This document shows, in pieces, positions 17,170 through 25,240 of a stretch of 64,000 nt of DNA. The position numbers and the translations under genes were made by a program. The stretch comes from Paraburkholderia edwinii (GTDB lineage: Bacteria > Pseudomonadota > Gammaproteobacteria > Burkholderiales > Burkholderiaceae): contig NZ_CP080096.1 of NCBI RefSeq assembly GCF_019428685.1, positions 1,302,001 through 1,366,000 of the forward strand. Direction: 5' to 3'. The notes under the pieces are model-generated. The model did no database searches. It saw only the letters and a list, made by a program, of their open reading frames with translations, and was not told where the DNA came from. Positions within the stretch are counted from its first letter, which is position 1; each line of letters starts with the position of its first letter.

Positions 17170-18189
17170 ATGGGCGCGCACGAGCAACTGCAGGACTGGC
17201 GCAGCTATGCGCTTAGCCTCGAACAGGAAGCGACTAAAGCCGTAATCGGACACCACGACACCGTGCGCCTGATCAATATCGCGCTGTTCGCGCGGGGCCA
17301 CGTGCTGCTCGAGGGCGGCGTCGGCGTAGGCAAGACGACGCTGTTGCGGGCCATTGCACGAGCGATCGGCGGCGAATTCGAGCGCGTCGAAGGCACGATC
17401 GATCTGATGCCGGGCGACCTCGTTTATCACACATACGTCGACTCGGACGGCAAGCCGCGCATCGAGCCGGGGCCGCTGCTCAAGCACGGCGAATCGCTAT
17501 CGACGTTCTTTTTCAACGAGATCAACCGCGCCCGCCCGCAGGTCCAGTCGCTATTGCTGCGCGCGATGGCCGAGCGCTCGGTATTCGCGTTCGACCGCGA
17601 ATACAACTTTCCGCATATGACGCTGTTCGCCGATCGCAACAAGGTCGAGAAGGAGGAAACCTTCGAACTCGCCTCGGCCGCGCGCGACCGCTTCATGTTC
17701 GAACTCAATATGGCGACGCCCGATGATGATGACGTGCGCCGCGCGCTCGTATTCGATCCGTCGTTTCACGATATCGACGCGCTGCTCGAGCGCGTGACGC
17801 CCGAAGTGCTGCCGTGGCGCGAATTGAACACGATGGCCGCGATCATTCAGGCCAGCGTGCATACATCCGAGGCGATCGAGCGCTATGCACTCGATATCTG
17901 GCGCGCCACCGAGTCGCCGCGACGCTATGGCATCGAACTCGACGACGTCGACATCGACAATCTGATTCTGGCCGGTGCGAGTCCGCGTGGCATGAGCATG
18001 CTGCTGCGCGCCGCGCGCGTCGTGGCCTGGCTTGCGGAACGCACCTATGTCGAGCCCGAAGACTTGCATGTCGTGCTGACGCCGGCACTCGGACATCGCG
18101 TGTTTTTCACACCGATCTATGAACTGCGGCGCACCGAGCTCGCGCAGGCGCTGACGCAGCAGATCGTCGAGCGCATCGCGGCGCCGTAA
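17170..18189 (+). CDS. mxaR: MoxR/MxaR-type AAA+ ATPase
   Basis: A 339-residue MoxR-family AAA+ ATPase. Walker A is GGVGVGKTT, Walker B is FFFNEINRARP, and sensor/arginine motifs follow. MoxR proteins act as chaperones that remodel or metallate partner proteins together with von Willebrand factor A (VWA) proteins. Here it heads six coupled genes with the families and order mxaR-S-A-C-K-L known from methylotrophs, where they are needed for calcium insertion into methanol dehydrogenase. The ATG at 17170 has a GAGGA site; the earlier frame start is rejected. Gene name is assigned by order and family, not by a proven function. Confidence 0.75.
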   Translation: MGAHEQLQDWRSYALSLEQEATKAVIGHHDTVRLINIALFARGHVLLEGGVGVGKTTLLRAIARAIGGEFERVEGTIDLMPGDLVYHTYVDSDGKPRIEPGPLLKHGESLSTFFFNEINRARPQVQSLLLRAMAERSVFAFDREYNFPHMTLFADRNKVEKEETFELASAARDRFMFELNMATPDDDDVRRALVFDPSFHDIDALLERVTPEVLPWRELNTMAAIIQASVHTSEAIERYALDIWRATESPRRYGIELDDVDIDNLILAGASPRGMSMLLRAARVVAWLAERTYVEPEDLHVVLTPALGHRVFFTPIYELRRTELAQALTQQIVERIAAP

Positions 18190-18193
18190 CGCC

Positions 18194-19078
18194 ATGCTGC
18201 CGCAACTGAAGGAATTCCACTACAGGCTGCCGGTGCGCGTGGCCGGCGCGCGGCCCGGCTCGCATCGCGGCACGAGCGTCGGGGCGGGGCAGGAATTCGT
18301 CGCGCACACGCGGCTTTTCGACTATCCGGACCCGCGGCGCATCGATATTCGCGCCAGCATTCGCGGCGGTCATGGCGAGTGGCTCGTGAGGCTGCACAGG
18401 CAGCGCGTCGCGGTGCCCGTCTATGCGGTGGTCGATGTGTCGGCTTCGATGCGCTTCCGTCGCGAGGCGAATGCGCCGACCAAGCTCGACGCCGCGGCGC
18501 AGTTTGCTGAAGCGCTCGGCTATAGCGCGTTTCGTCATGGTGACCGGGTCGGCATGCTCGCATTCGACGAGGGCGAACGCGAAGACCTGTTTCTGCCGGC
18601 GCGCCAGGTGCGCGGAGCCGGGACGCTGATGCGGACAACACTGCTCGATTCCCAGGTTCGCGATCGGCATGCGGCGTCGAAGTCGCGCGTAAGCGGTCTG
18701 GAAAGGGCGTTTGCGCGTATCGCGGAACGCGCCTGCCTTGCCTTTCTGGTATCCGATTTCCAATGGCCGATCGAGATGCTGCCCGACATGCTGCGCTCGA
18801 TGTCTCGGGTATGGCTCGTGCCGATTGTTGTCTGGAGTTCGGCGGAAGTGGGGCCGCCGGCGAAGAACGGCTGGCTCACGGCACACGATATGGAAACCGG
18901 TGAACAGCGATCGCTCTGGGTGACGGACAAGCTGCGCGAGCGATGGCGCGCGGGCATGGCTGAGAGGAAGCAGCACATCATCGATACCTTTGCAAAAGGC
19001 GGTGTGCGTCCGCTGTTCGTGACCGACACGTTCGATGCCGATGCACTGAGCCGTTACTTCGTGGAGCAGGTTGCATGA
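18194..19078 (+). CDS. mxaS: DUF58 / MxaS-like protein
   Basis: A 294-residue DUF58 protein with a VWA-like domain. The DUF58 core is DPRRIDIRASIR followed by the metal-site motif DVSASM (DxSxS type). It starts 4 bp after the MoxR-type gene and its stop overlaps the next start by four bases. In the mxa system MxaS is the DUF58 partner of MxaR and both are required for active methanol dehydrogenase. No membrane segment is obvious, so it should face the cytoplasm with the ATPase. Confidence 0.75.
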   Translation: MLPQLKEFHYRLPVRVAGARPGSHRGTSVGAGQEFVAHTRLFDYPDPRRIDIRASIRGGHGEWLVRLHRQRVAVPVYAVVDVSASMRFRREANAPTKLDAAAQFAEALGYSAFRHGDRVGMLAFDEGEREDLFLPARQVRGAGTLMRTTLLDSQVRDRHAASKSRVSGLERAFARIAERACLAFLVSDFQWPIEMLPDMLRSMSRVWLVPIVVWSSAEVGPPAKNGWLTAHDMETGEQRSLWVTDKLRERWRAGMAERKQHIIDTFAKGGVRPLFVTDTFDADALSRYFVEQVA

Positions 19079-20043
19079 CGCCGCCACGGGATGGCAACCC
19101 GCGCGAAGCGGCGCTGAGCAACGCTGGCAAGCGGTCGGGCTTGGCGGCTTGCGCGTATGCGCCTGGGCTTGCGTTCGCGTTCGCTTTAGCTTTAGCGATG
19201 CTATGCGACTGCCATACGGCAGCCGCAGCCGAAGCATCGGTTCAACAACCCCGGGCATACGGATACACCATTGCCGATGTGCTGGAGCAAAAGGTTCTGC
19301 TCGAAGATCATGGACGTCGCGTCGATCTCGTTGCGCCGCCGTCCGCGGGCCGCATTTCGCTATGGCTCGAACGCCGTCCATCATCGATTGCGGCCGATAG
19401 CGCCGGACACCGATGGCTCGTGCTGCGCTATCAGATCATCAATGCGCCGGAGCAGCTAACCTCAGTGACGATTCCCGCGCTAAAGATTCCGCTCGCCTCA
19501 GGCTCAACGCTCGATATTCCCGATTGGCCGATAACCGTTGCGCCGTTGACGCTGAGCGAACCGCTCAACCTCGGCCAGCTAACGTCGCTGCAAGGAGATC
19601 GCATTGTCGCGGCGCCGCCATTGGCGCCGATCCGTCGCGCAATCGCGAGCTGGGCTTCGGCAACATTTGTCATCCTGATCGCGTGGGGTCTGTGGTGGTT
19701 CTGGCGCGAGCGGCGCGAACGTGCCGCGCTGCCGTTCGCGCGCACATGGCGCGCGCTGCGCGGTCGCGATGCCGCATCGATGGAAGGCGATGCGCAGACG
19801 TGGCGTCTGCTGCACGATGCGCTAAACGCGACAGCCGGCCGTGTCGTACGCGCGCGCTCAATGCCCGAACTGCTGCACCGTGCGCCGCACTTGCAAACGC
19901 TCGAGCCACAGATCGAAACCTTCTTTCGCTGTTCGAGCGCGCGCTTCTTTGAAGGCGCGCATCACACGCAGCAGCCGGAGCATTTTTCGCTGCGTGAATT
20001 CGCCCGCGCGCTTTACCGCGCGGAACGGCGCAACCGGCGTTAG
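19075..20043 (+). CDS. mxaA: MxaA-like membrane-anchored protein
   Basis: A 322-residue protein with an N-terminal signal/anchor (about residues 24-50, Ala/Leu-rich, ending TAAAAEA), a periplasmic beta-rich domain and one transmembrane helix near residue 200 (ASWASATFVILIAWGLWWFW) followed by a basic cytoplasmic tail. This topology fits MxaA, third in the mxaRSACKL set. Sequence similarity within the family is low, so the call rests mostly on position and architecture. Start overlaps the stop of the DUF58 gene (ATGA). Confidence 0.65.
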   Translation: MTPPRDGNPREAALSNAGKRSGLAACAYAPGLAFAFALALAMLCDCHTAAAAEASVQQPRAYGYTIADVLEQKVLLEDHGRRVDLVAPPSAGRISLWLERRPSSIAADSAGHRWLVLRYQIINAPEQLTSVTIPALKIPLASGSTLDIPDWPITVAPLTLSEPLNLGQLTSLQGDRIVAAPPLAPIRRAIASWASATFVILIAWGLWWFWRERRERAALPFARTWRALRGRDAASMEGDAQTWRLLHDALNATAGRVVRARSMPELLHRAPHLQTLEPQIETFFRCSSARFFEGAHHTQQPEHFSLREFARALYRAERRNRR

Positions 20044-20052
20044 TGGAATGCC

Positions 20053-21042
20053 ATGCTCGACTTCGCCTATCCGTGGGTGCTCGCCTTGCTGCCGCTGGCC
20101 GCGTTGCCGCTGTTGCGCCGGCACTTTGAATCGCTGCCGTTCTCATGCGTCGCCTGGCTGCCGCGTGACCGGGCAGGGCGCTTCGTTAGCCTGTTGTGGC
20201 GTGTGCTCGCGGTGCTGGCCATTGCGTCGATCATCGTTGGACTATCGGGCCCGGGCAACTCGAATCTCGAAAGGCGCGTGACCGGCACCGGCGGAGAAAT
20301 CATGATCCTGATGGACCGCAGCGCGAGCATGGATGCGGAACTCGGCCGCGGCCTCGCGAAATTCCCGAACGCGCTTTCCACCGGCGAATCGAAGCGGCAG
20401 GTCGCATCGCATGCGCTGGCGACGTTCGTCGCGCATCGACCTAACGACAGCTTCGCCTTCGTGCTGTTCGGTTTGCAGCCGATGCTGGCGGTGCCGTTCA
20501 CCCGCGATCACGACATTGTCGATGCGGCGATGGAAGCGACCAATGTCGGCCGCGGCATGCCGGACACGCGGCTCGACGCCGGCTTGTCGTACGCGGTGCA
20601 GCTCTTCAATGGCCGGCCACGTACGGGAGGGCGCGCCATCGTTCTGGTCTCGGACGGCGGGGCACGGCTCGACACGGAAGCGCGTCAAAAGATAGCAGCC
20701 GCGCTTGCCAATGACGGCGTTGCGCTCTATTTCGTCTATCTGCGCAGCGGCATTTTCAGCCCCGATCTGACTAATATCGAGCCGCGTTTCGAACATTCGG
20801 CCGAGGGCGAGTTACATCGCTTCTTCCAGTCGCTACGGACCCCGTACCACCTGTATCAGGCAAAGGATGCGGAGCAGATGGCTGCTGCGATGGCCGAAAT
20901 CGGGCGCCGCGAGAGTCAACGCTCGGTATTCGTCGAGCGCTTGCCACGGCAGGACAGAAGCACATGGTGCTTTGCCTTGGGCCTTTTCTGCTGTGCCGCG
21001 TTGATCTGCATGAGCAGCGTTCAGAAGCGGAGCTTCGCATGA
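20053..21042 (+). CDS. mxaC: MxaC-like VWA membrane protein
   Basis: A 329-residue VWA-domain protein in the BatA/MxaC style. Two N-terminal membrane helices (MLDFAYPWVLALLPLAALPL and WRVLAVLAIASIIVGL) precede a VWA domain with the MIDAS motif DRSASM and downstream VLVSDGG; a final helix (FALGLFCCAALICM) closes the protein. The VWA domain should lie in the periplasm and bind a divalent metal. It is fourth in the operon, 9 bp after the MxaA-like gene, and its stop overlaps the start of the MxaK-like gene. Confidence 0.75.
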   Translation: MLDFAYPWVLALLPLAALPLLRRHFESLPFSCVAWLPRDRAGRFVSLLWRVLAVLAIASIIVGLSGPGNSNLERRVTGTGGEIMILMDRSASMDAELGRGLAKFPNALSTGESKRQVASHALATFVAHRPNDSFAFVLFGLQPMLAVPFTRDHDIVDAAMEATNVGRGMPDTRLDAGLSYAVQLFNGRPRTGGRAIVLVSDGGARLDTEARQKIAAALANDGVALYFVYLRSGIFSPDLTNIEPRFEHSAEGELHRFFQSLRTPYHLYQAKDAEQMAAAMAEIGRRESQRSVFVERLPRQDRSTWCFALGLFCCAALICMSSVQKRSFA

Positions 21043-21692
21043 GACGCAAATGGATGCATGTTCTGTTCGGCGGCGCCGCGATCTGTTGCGCAGGCGTCAC
21101 CGCGTATTACGCGTTGACGCTTCAACGCGCGATCGACATGAGCCGTGCTATCGACGCCACGCGCAGCGCGACCGTCGCGCAGCTTACGAATGGGCGTGCG
21201 AGCGGGACTTCAAATGGGGTTTCAAGCGGGACCTCAAGCGGGCCGGCTAGCGGGCTATCGGGCGGCTCATCAATCGGGTCGTCAAGCGATCCCGCCGACG
21301 AAGCGCCTCAAGTGCGTCTTGCCCGCGCGGTCGCGCTGTCCGCTGCGGGACGCGAGGCCGAGGCGGGCAAGCTGCTCAATGAACTGGTTCTCGAGCCCGG
21401 TCGTATCGACGTCAAGCGGGCCGCGCTGTTCGATCTCGCGAACCTGTCGCTGCGTGAAGCGGCAGGCGACGATGCGCGCGGGCCGCTGCGATCGTTGCCG
21501 TTGCTCGAGACGGCGAAAGCACGCTACCGTGACTTGCTGCGCGACGATCCGACCGACTGGGACGCGCGCTATAACCTCGAGCGCGCGCTGCGTCTCGCAC
21601 CGGAATCGCCTGACGAGGTCGACACGGATCAGGACATCGAGCAGCGCCGCAGCGTCAGAGTACGCGGCGCACAGCCACAGGAGCTGCCGTGA
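21039..21692 (+). CDS. mxaK: MxaK-like protein with Ser/Gly-rich linker
   Basis: A 217-residue protein with one N-terminal transmembrane helix (VLFGGAAICCAGVTAYYAL), then a low-complexity Ser/Gly/Thr stretch (about residues 53-78) and a C-terminal helical domain resembling tetratricopeptide repeats (RDLLRDDPTDWDARYNLERAL). MxaK proteins have this anchor-plus-helical layout. The linker is encoded by degenerate short repeats of a TCAAGCGGG-like unit. Start ATG overlaps the preceding stop; its own stop overlaps the MxaL-like start. Assignment leans on operon position. Confidence 0.65.
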   Translation: MRRKWMHVLFGGAAICCAGVTAYYALTLQRAIDMSRAIDATRSATVAQLTNGRASGTSNGVSSGTSSGPASGLSGGSSIGSSSDPADEAPQVRLARAVALSAAGREAEAGKLLNELVLEPGRIDVKRAALFDLANLSLREAAGDDARGPLRSLPLLETAKARYRDLLRDDPTDWDARYNLERALRLAPESPDEVDTDQDIEQRRSVRVRGAQPQELP

Positions 21693-22666
21693 ACATCGGC
21701 AAAGGCAGCGTAGTGGTTTTTATGCGCCGATACGCGCTGCTCGGCGGGGCCGCCTTGCTGCTGGTCGCGGCCGTATGGATGCCGCCGATTGCGCGTGCGC
21801 GGTTAGTTTCAAGCTACATCGTGACGTTCGACATTACGCAGAGCATGGATACCGAGGACGTGACGCTGAACGGGCGTCCGGTTAGCCGTCTGACGTTCGC
21901 GAAGACGGCGATGCAAGAGGCGCTGCAGCGCCTGCCTTGCGGCTCGCGCGTTGGCTGGAGTGTCTTTACGGGCACGCGCTCGCTGCTTCTCTTCGTTCCG
22001 GTGGAAGTTTGTTCGCATTACGACGCATTACTGTCGTCGCTTGATCAGATCGGCGGACAGATGCGCTGGGCCGACAGCAGTGTGATCGCGCAAGGTGGTC
22101 TTTACTCGGCCGTGCACGCGGCGTCGGATGCGGGATCGAAAGCGGCAGTGGTATTTATCACCGATGGGCAGGAAGCGCCGCCCGTTGCGCCATCGGAGAC
22201 GGCCGTGCGGGGCATTACACAAGGGCAGGCCGACGGATGGATTGTCGGTGTCGGCGGCGATCAGCCGGCGCCGATTCCGCGCACCAATGCGCAAGGCGCG
22301 CGCATCGGATTCTGGCGCGCCGATGAGGTGATCCAGTCAGTGCCTGGCAGAAGCTCGGCGGGCGCCGGTGGGCACGAGGAATTGTCGGCATTGCGCGAGC
22401 CTTATCTACGAGCGCTTGCGGCACATTCAGGCTTCGGCTATCAGCGGCTCGACAACCTCACCGCGCTATCCACCGCAATGGCCGATCCTAAACTCGGCCA
22501 ACGCATGCAGGTTGCGACCGATTTCCGCTGGTGCCCGGCGCTTGTCGCATTGCTTTTGCTCGTGCTTTATTTTATTTCGCGACTCAGAAGGAAAACTCAA
22601 GCGAAAAAAACCTCTACGCTAAGCGTTAAAGCACGCCTGGCGCCGAACCCTCACTTGGCGGAATGA
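21689..22666 (+). CDS. mxaL: MxaL-like VWA membrane protein
   Basis: A 325-residue protein with an N-terminal helix (YALLGGAALLLVAAVWM), a periplasmic VWA domain whose metal site is DITQSMD, and a C-terminal helix (CPALVALLLLVLYFIS) with a basic tail. VFITDGQEAPP marks the second metal-site region. It is the sixth gene of the mxaRSACKL-like operon and the second VWA protein, as in methylotrophs. Its last 16 bp overlap the converging AraC gene. No mxaD or dehydrogenase gene follows. Confidence 0.7.
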   Translation: MNIGKGSVVVFMRRYALLGGAALLLVAAVWMPPIARARLVSSYIVTFDITQSMDTEDVTLNGRPVSRLTFAKTAMQEALQRLPCGSRVGWSVFTGTRSLLLFVPVEVCSHYDALLSSLDQIGGQMRWADSSVIAQGGLYSAVHAASDAGSKAAVVFITDGQEAPPVAPSETAVRGITQGQADGWIVGVGGDQPAPIPRTNAQGARIGFWRADEVIQSVPGRSSAGAGGHEELSALREPYLRALAAHSGFGYQRLDNLTALSTAMADPKLGQRMQVATDFRWCPALVALLLLVLYFISRLRRKTQAKKTSTLSVKARLAPNPHLAE

Positions 22667-23607
22667 GCCGGTCGAACGCGCTGGATCGTGGTGGGGCTTG
22701 TGCCGTAATGCTTCTTGAAGGTTCTGCTAAAGTGGGCCGCGCTGACGAAACCGCACTGCCATGCAATGTCGCTGATGCGAACCCGATCGTCGCTATTCGT
22801 CAAGAGCTTGTTGGCTCTGGCAAGCCGCTGCTGCAACAGGTAGCGCATCACGGACGATCCGTCGCGCTCAAAGAGCTTGGTCAGATAGCGCCTTGAAACG
22901 CCCATTGCGGCGGCAACGAAGTCGATATCGATCTGTTCGTTCGCCACATTGCGTTCGATGAAACGCTTGGCCTGCTTGAGCAGGGCGTCCGAACTCGTGA
23001 CGCGTTTGGGCGCGGTCAGGTCGTCGGTGACGATTTCCATCAGGTCGGTCAGATGCTCCGCAACGAGCCTTGCACCGTACGAACTGCACTGCTCGCCATA
23101 GGCCGCCGCGCCCGCAATCAGCGACTTGAGCAATGCAACGTCCGGCGACGTGGCATCCGCCACGAACATCTCGCGGCTCGACAAAACCTTTCCTCTTGTT
23201 TCGAGCGAAGCTTTCGATACGCGCAGGATCATGCCGCGCGAGTCGTCGCGCGCCGTCTGCGTGTATTTGATGCTGCCGTCGAACAGCAGCAACGAGCCTT
23301 CGCCAAGCTCGACCTGGTCGCCGTCCTGTTCGATCTCGATGGTGCCGCTTTCGATCAGGAACAGCAGCAGTGTGTTCTTGCGCCAGTCGTCGAGGCCCGG
23401 GCCCGGTGTCCATGTCCATTGCTGACCGGACAGTTCCGCGGCCTCGAAGCGAAGATCGCCCATATACCACGACGCGGTCAGAAGCTCGCGTGTGACGCCT
23501 GTTTCGAACTCACACTCCATGCTCCAGTTTCTTCTGACGAGATCGCACCACTCGCCCTTGGTCTTGGCTGACTTATCCTGGGTTGCCTGTTTGACGAAAT
23601 GCATCAT
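22651..23607 (-). CDS. AraC-family transcriptional regulator
   Basis: A 318-residue AraC activator. The N-terminal part is the AraC-binding-like sensor domain (LFLIESGTIEIEQDGDQVELG); the C-terminal DNA-binding domain has two HTHs: MGVSRRYLTKLFERDG and RISDIAWQCGFVSAAHFSRTF. ATG 23607 or 23604 is the likely start; the upstream extension is not conserved in character. It converges on the mxa-like operon and is 17 bp from the end of the SKW-repeat gene transcribed in the same direction upstream, so both could share a transcript. Target unknown. Confidence 0.9.
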   Translation of the reverse strand: MMHFVKQATQDKSAKTKGEWCDLVRRNWSMECEFETGVTRELLTASWYMGDLRFEAAELSGQQWTWTPGPGLDDWRKNTLLLFLIESGTIEIEQDGDQVELGEGSLLLFDGSIKYTQTARDDSRGMILRVSKASLETRGKVLSSREMFVADATSPDVALLKSLIAGAAAYGEQCSSYGARLVAEHLTDLMEIVTDDLTAPKRVTSSDALLKQAKRFIERNVANEQIDIDFVAAAMGVSRRYLTKLFERDGSSVMRYLLQQRLARANKLLTNSDDRVRISDIAWQCGFVSAAHFSRTFKKHYGTSPTTIQRVRPAHSAK

Positions 23608-23624
23608 GCTACGTACCTGACAAC

Positions 23625-25010
23625 TCAACTAAAACTGCGTTGCATCACCGCCGCATCGAGGCCTTCATGCGGCGCTTCACTTGCCGAGACGCGATGCAAG
23701 AGTCGTGTGACGGCATCGCGGCAGGCGGCCTCGTTCTGTAATTTAGACAACGCGGTCAAACAATCCGAAACCGCTTCATTGCTTAACTGTGCGACCAGTA
23801 CGCTGTCCATCAGAAGACGTTGCGCAAGCCGCACCGCCGCCGACCGGCATGCGGGGTCGTCTTCCATATCTCCAAGTGACTTAAGGCAATTGACGACATG
23901 TTTGGCGCTAAGACGGTTGCAAATCGACGCGTCCGTCGCAAGACGCCGCGACAATTGTCCAACTGCTGTGCGGCATGTTTTCTCGGTATGCAATTTTGCC
24001 AACGAATGCAAGCACACAGCGACATGCCGTCCATTCAGGTTGTGTCGCAACGGACCGTCTTCGACGACGCGCTTTGCAAGTCGAACCACTGCGCGCTGAC
24101 ACGCGGAGTCTAAAGCCCATTCGCCTAAAGCGCTAAGACAATTTGCGAGACGTACGCCATTCAGCTGTCTTACTACTGTTTCGTCCGTAACAATGCGGGT
24201 TGCCAATCGTCTTCCTGCAAAGAAACACGCTTCATTGCCGTGCCATTTACCAAGCGCATACAAAGCGTTTGCAATTGCAAGTCCGTTCATGCGCGACAGT
24301 AATCTGTCGTTCGTCACGATCTGTCTGGCGAGATGTGCGCCGGCCTGAACGCATGTTTCATGGTCGTGCCACTTGCTAAGCGCGTTCAGGCAACTGCCGA
24401 TCTCATGACCGTTCAGGTCGTTCCAGAGCAGCGCATCGGTCGTAATGCCTGCCGCCAGATGTATCCCCGCGGCGCGGCAGATCGGTTCCCTGTCCCACTT
24501 ACATAGGGCATTCAGACATTCGATGACCTCACGCACACCAAGCGTCAGGCGCAGCGGCTCATCGTTGGCGAGCCGTATCGCGAGCCGCAAACCTGCGTGC
24601 TGGCAGGCTTCGTCTTTATGCCACTTGCCAAAAGCGATCAGGCAATCGGAGATCTCAGAACCACTCAATGCATCGCAAAGGCGGCTGTCTGTTTCGAGTC
24701 GCGCGGCCAGTCTCGCAGCGGCTCTTTGGAAAACCTCAGGTTCCCACTTCGCTAGCGCGCTTAAACATGAGGCGAACTCACGACTATTGAGCTTGCTGCG
24801 AAGCGCGCCGTCTGATGCCAAAGCTTCTGCAAAGCTTGCGGCAATCTTCTGATTGGCATCGTCGTGGTTACGTTCGTTTAACGAAGCCAGTAATAAATGG
24901 AAATTTGAATGGCCCTTTGCGTGCGCAGCGAAAATATCTGGATTGTTTACGAAAGATAATCTTTCGTTATCCAAATTCCTCGATCGAAGGAGACTTTCAG
25001 CCCCTTTCAT
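23625..25010 (-). CDS. SKW-repeat protein, RipS/XopAD-like effector candidate
   Basis: A 461-residue protein made of about nine tandem 42-residue repeats with the pattern xxRLAxRLxxDxxLxxxLN, then CLxALxKWxxxxAC. Units end in KW variants such as ALAKWEPE, AFGKWHKD, ALSKWHDH and ALGKWHGN. This is the hallmark of the SKWP (RipS) type III effectors of Ralstonia and XopAD of Xanthomonas, which form alpha-helical solenoids, though those are several times longer. ATG 25010 is chosen for its AAGGGAG site 8 nt upstream. Base composition is visibly less GC-rich than its neighbours, suggesting transfer. It is divergent from flagellin fliC. No type III secretion genes are in view; secretion is inference. 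Confidence 0.7.
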   Translation of the reverse strand: MKGAESLLRSRNLDNERLSFVNNPDIFAAHAKGHSNFHLLLASLNERNHDDANQKIAASFAEALASDGALRSKLNSREFASCLSALAKWEPEVFQRAAARLAARLETDSRLCDALSGSEISDCLIAFGKWHKDEACQHAGLRLAIRLANDEPLRLTLGVREVIECLNALCKWDREPICRAAGIHLAAGITTDALLWNDLNGHEIGSCLNALSKWHDHETCVQAGAHLARQIVTNDRLLSRMNGLAIANALYALGKWHGNEACFFAGRRLATRIVTDETVVRQLNGVRLANCLSALGEWALDSACQRAVVRLAKRVVEDGPLRHNLNGRHVAVCLHSLAKLHTEKTCRTAVGQLSRRLATDASICNRLSAKHVVNCLKSLGDMEDDPACRSAAVRLAQRLLMDSVLVAQLSNEAVSDCLTALSKLQNEAACRDAVTRLLHRVSASEAPHEGLDAAVMQRSFS

Positions 25011-25126
25011 ATCTATTTCTCCCTTTAGGTCCATTGGGCGAAGCTATCTTGGGCCAATGGCTAGCGAGAAGTTTGACCGTGCGACGACTTTCTTTTGTCT
25101 TTACGGGCATGCGTGCGCTTTGCTTC

Positions 25127-25153
25127 TCAAGCATCGAGCGCCCTTGCCGTCAA
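25127..25153 (+). promoter_or_regulatory. Sigma-28 (FliA)-like promoter of fliC
   Basis: TCAA at 25127-25130, a 15-nt spacer and GCCGTCAA at 25146-25153 match the flagellar sigma-28 pattern TAAA-N15-GCCGATAA with two to three changes. It lies 88 bp before the fliC start, the expected place. Confidence 0.6.
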
Positions 25154-25240
25154 CGCAGGCTAAGGCGGTCAGCAATGCATAAGCGCTTCCGCCGACGTCA
25201 ATGTTGTCAAAGATCAGACTACCCTTCTACGGAGTTCCGC

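Noticed and set aside
23625..25010. A CRISPR or non-coding tandem repeat array
   Set aside because: The 126-bp periodicity comes from diverged 42-residue protein repeats in one open frame.
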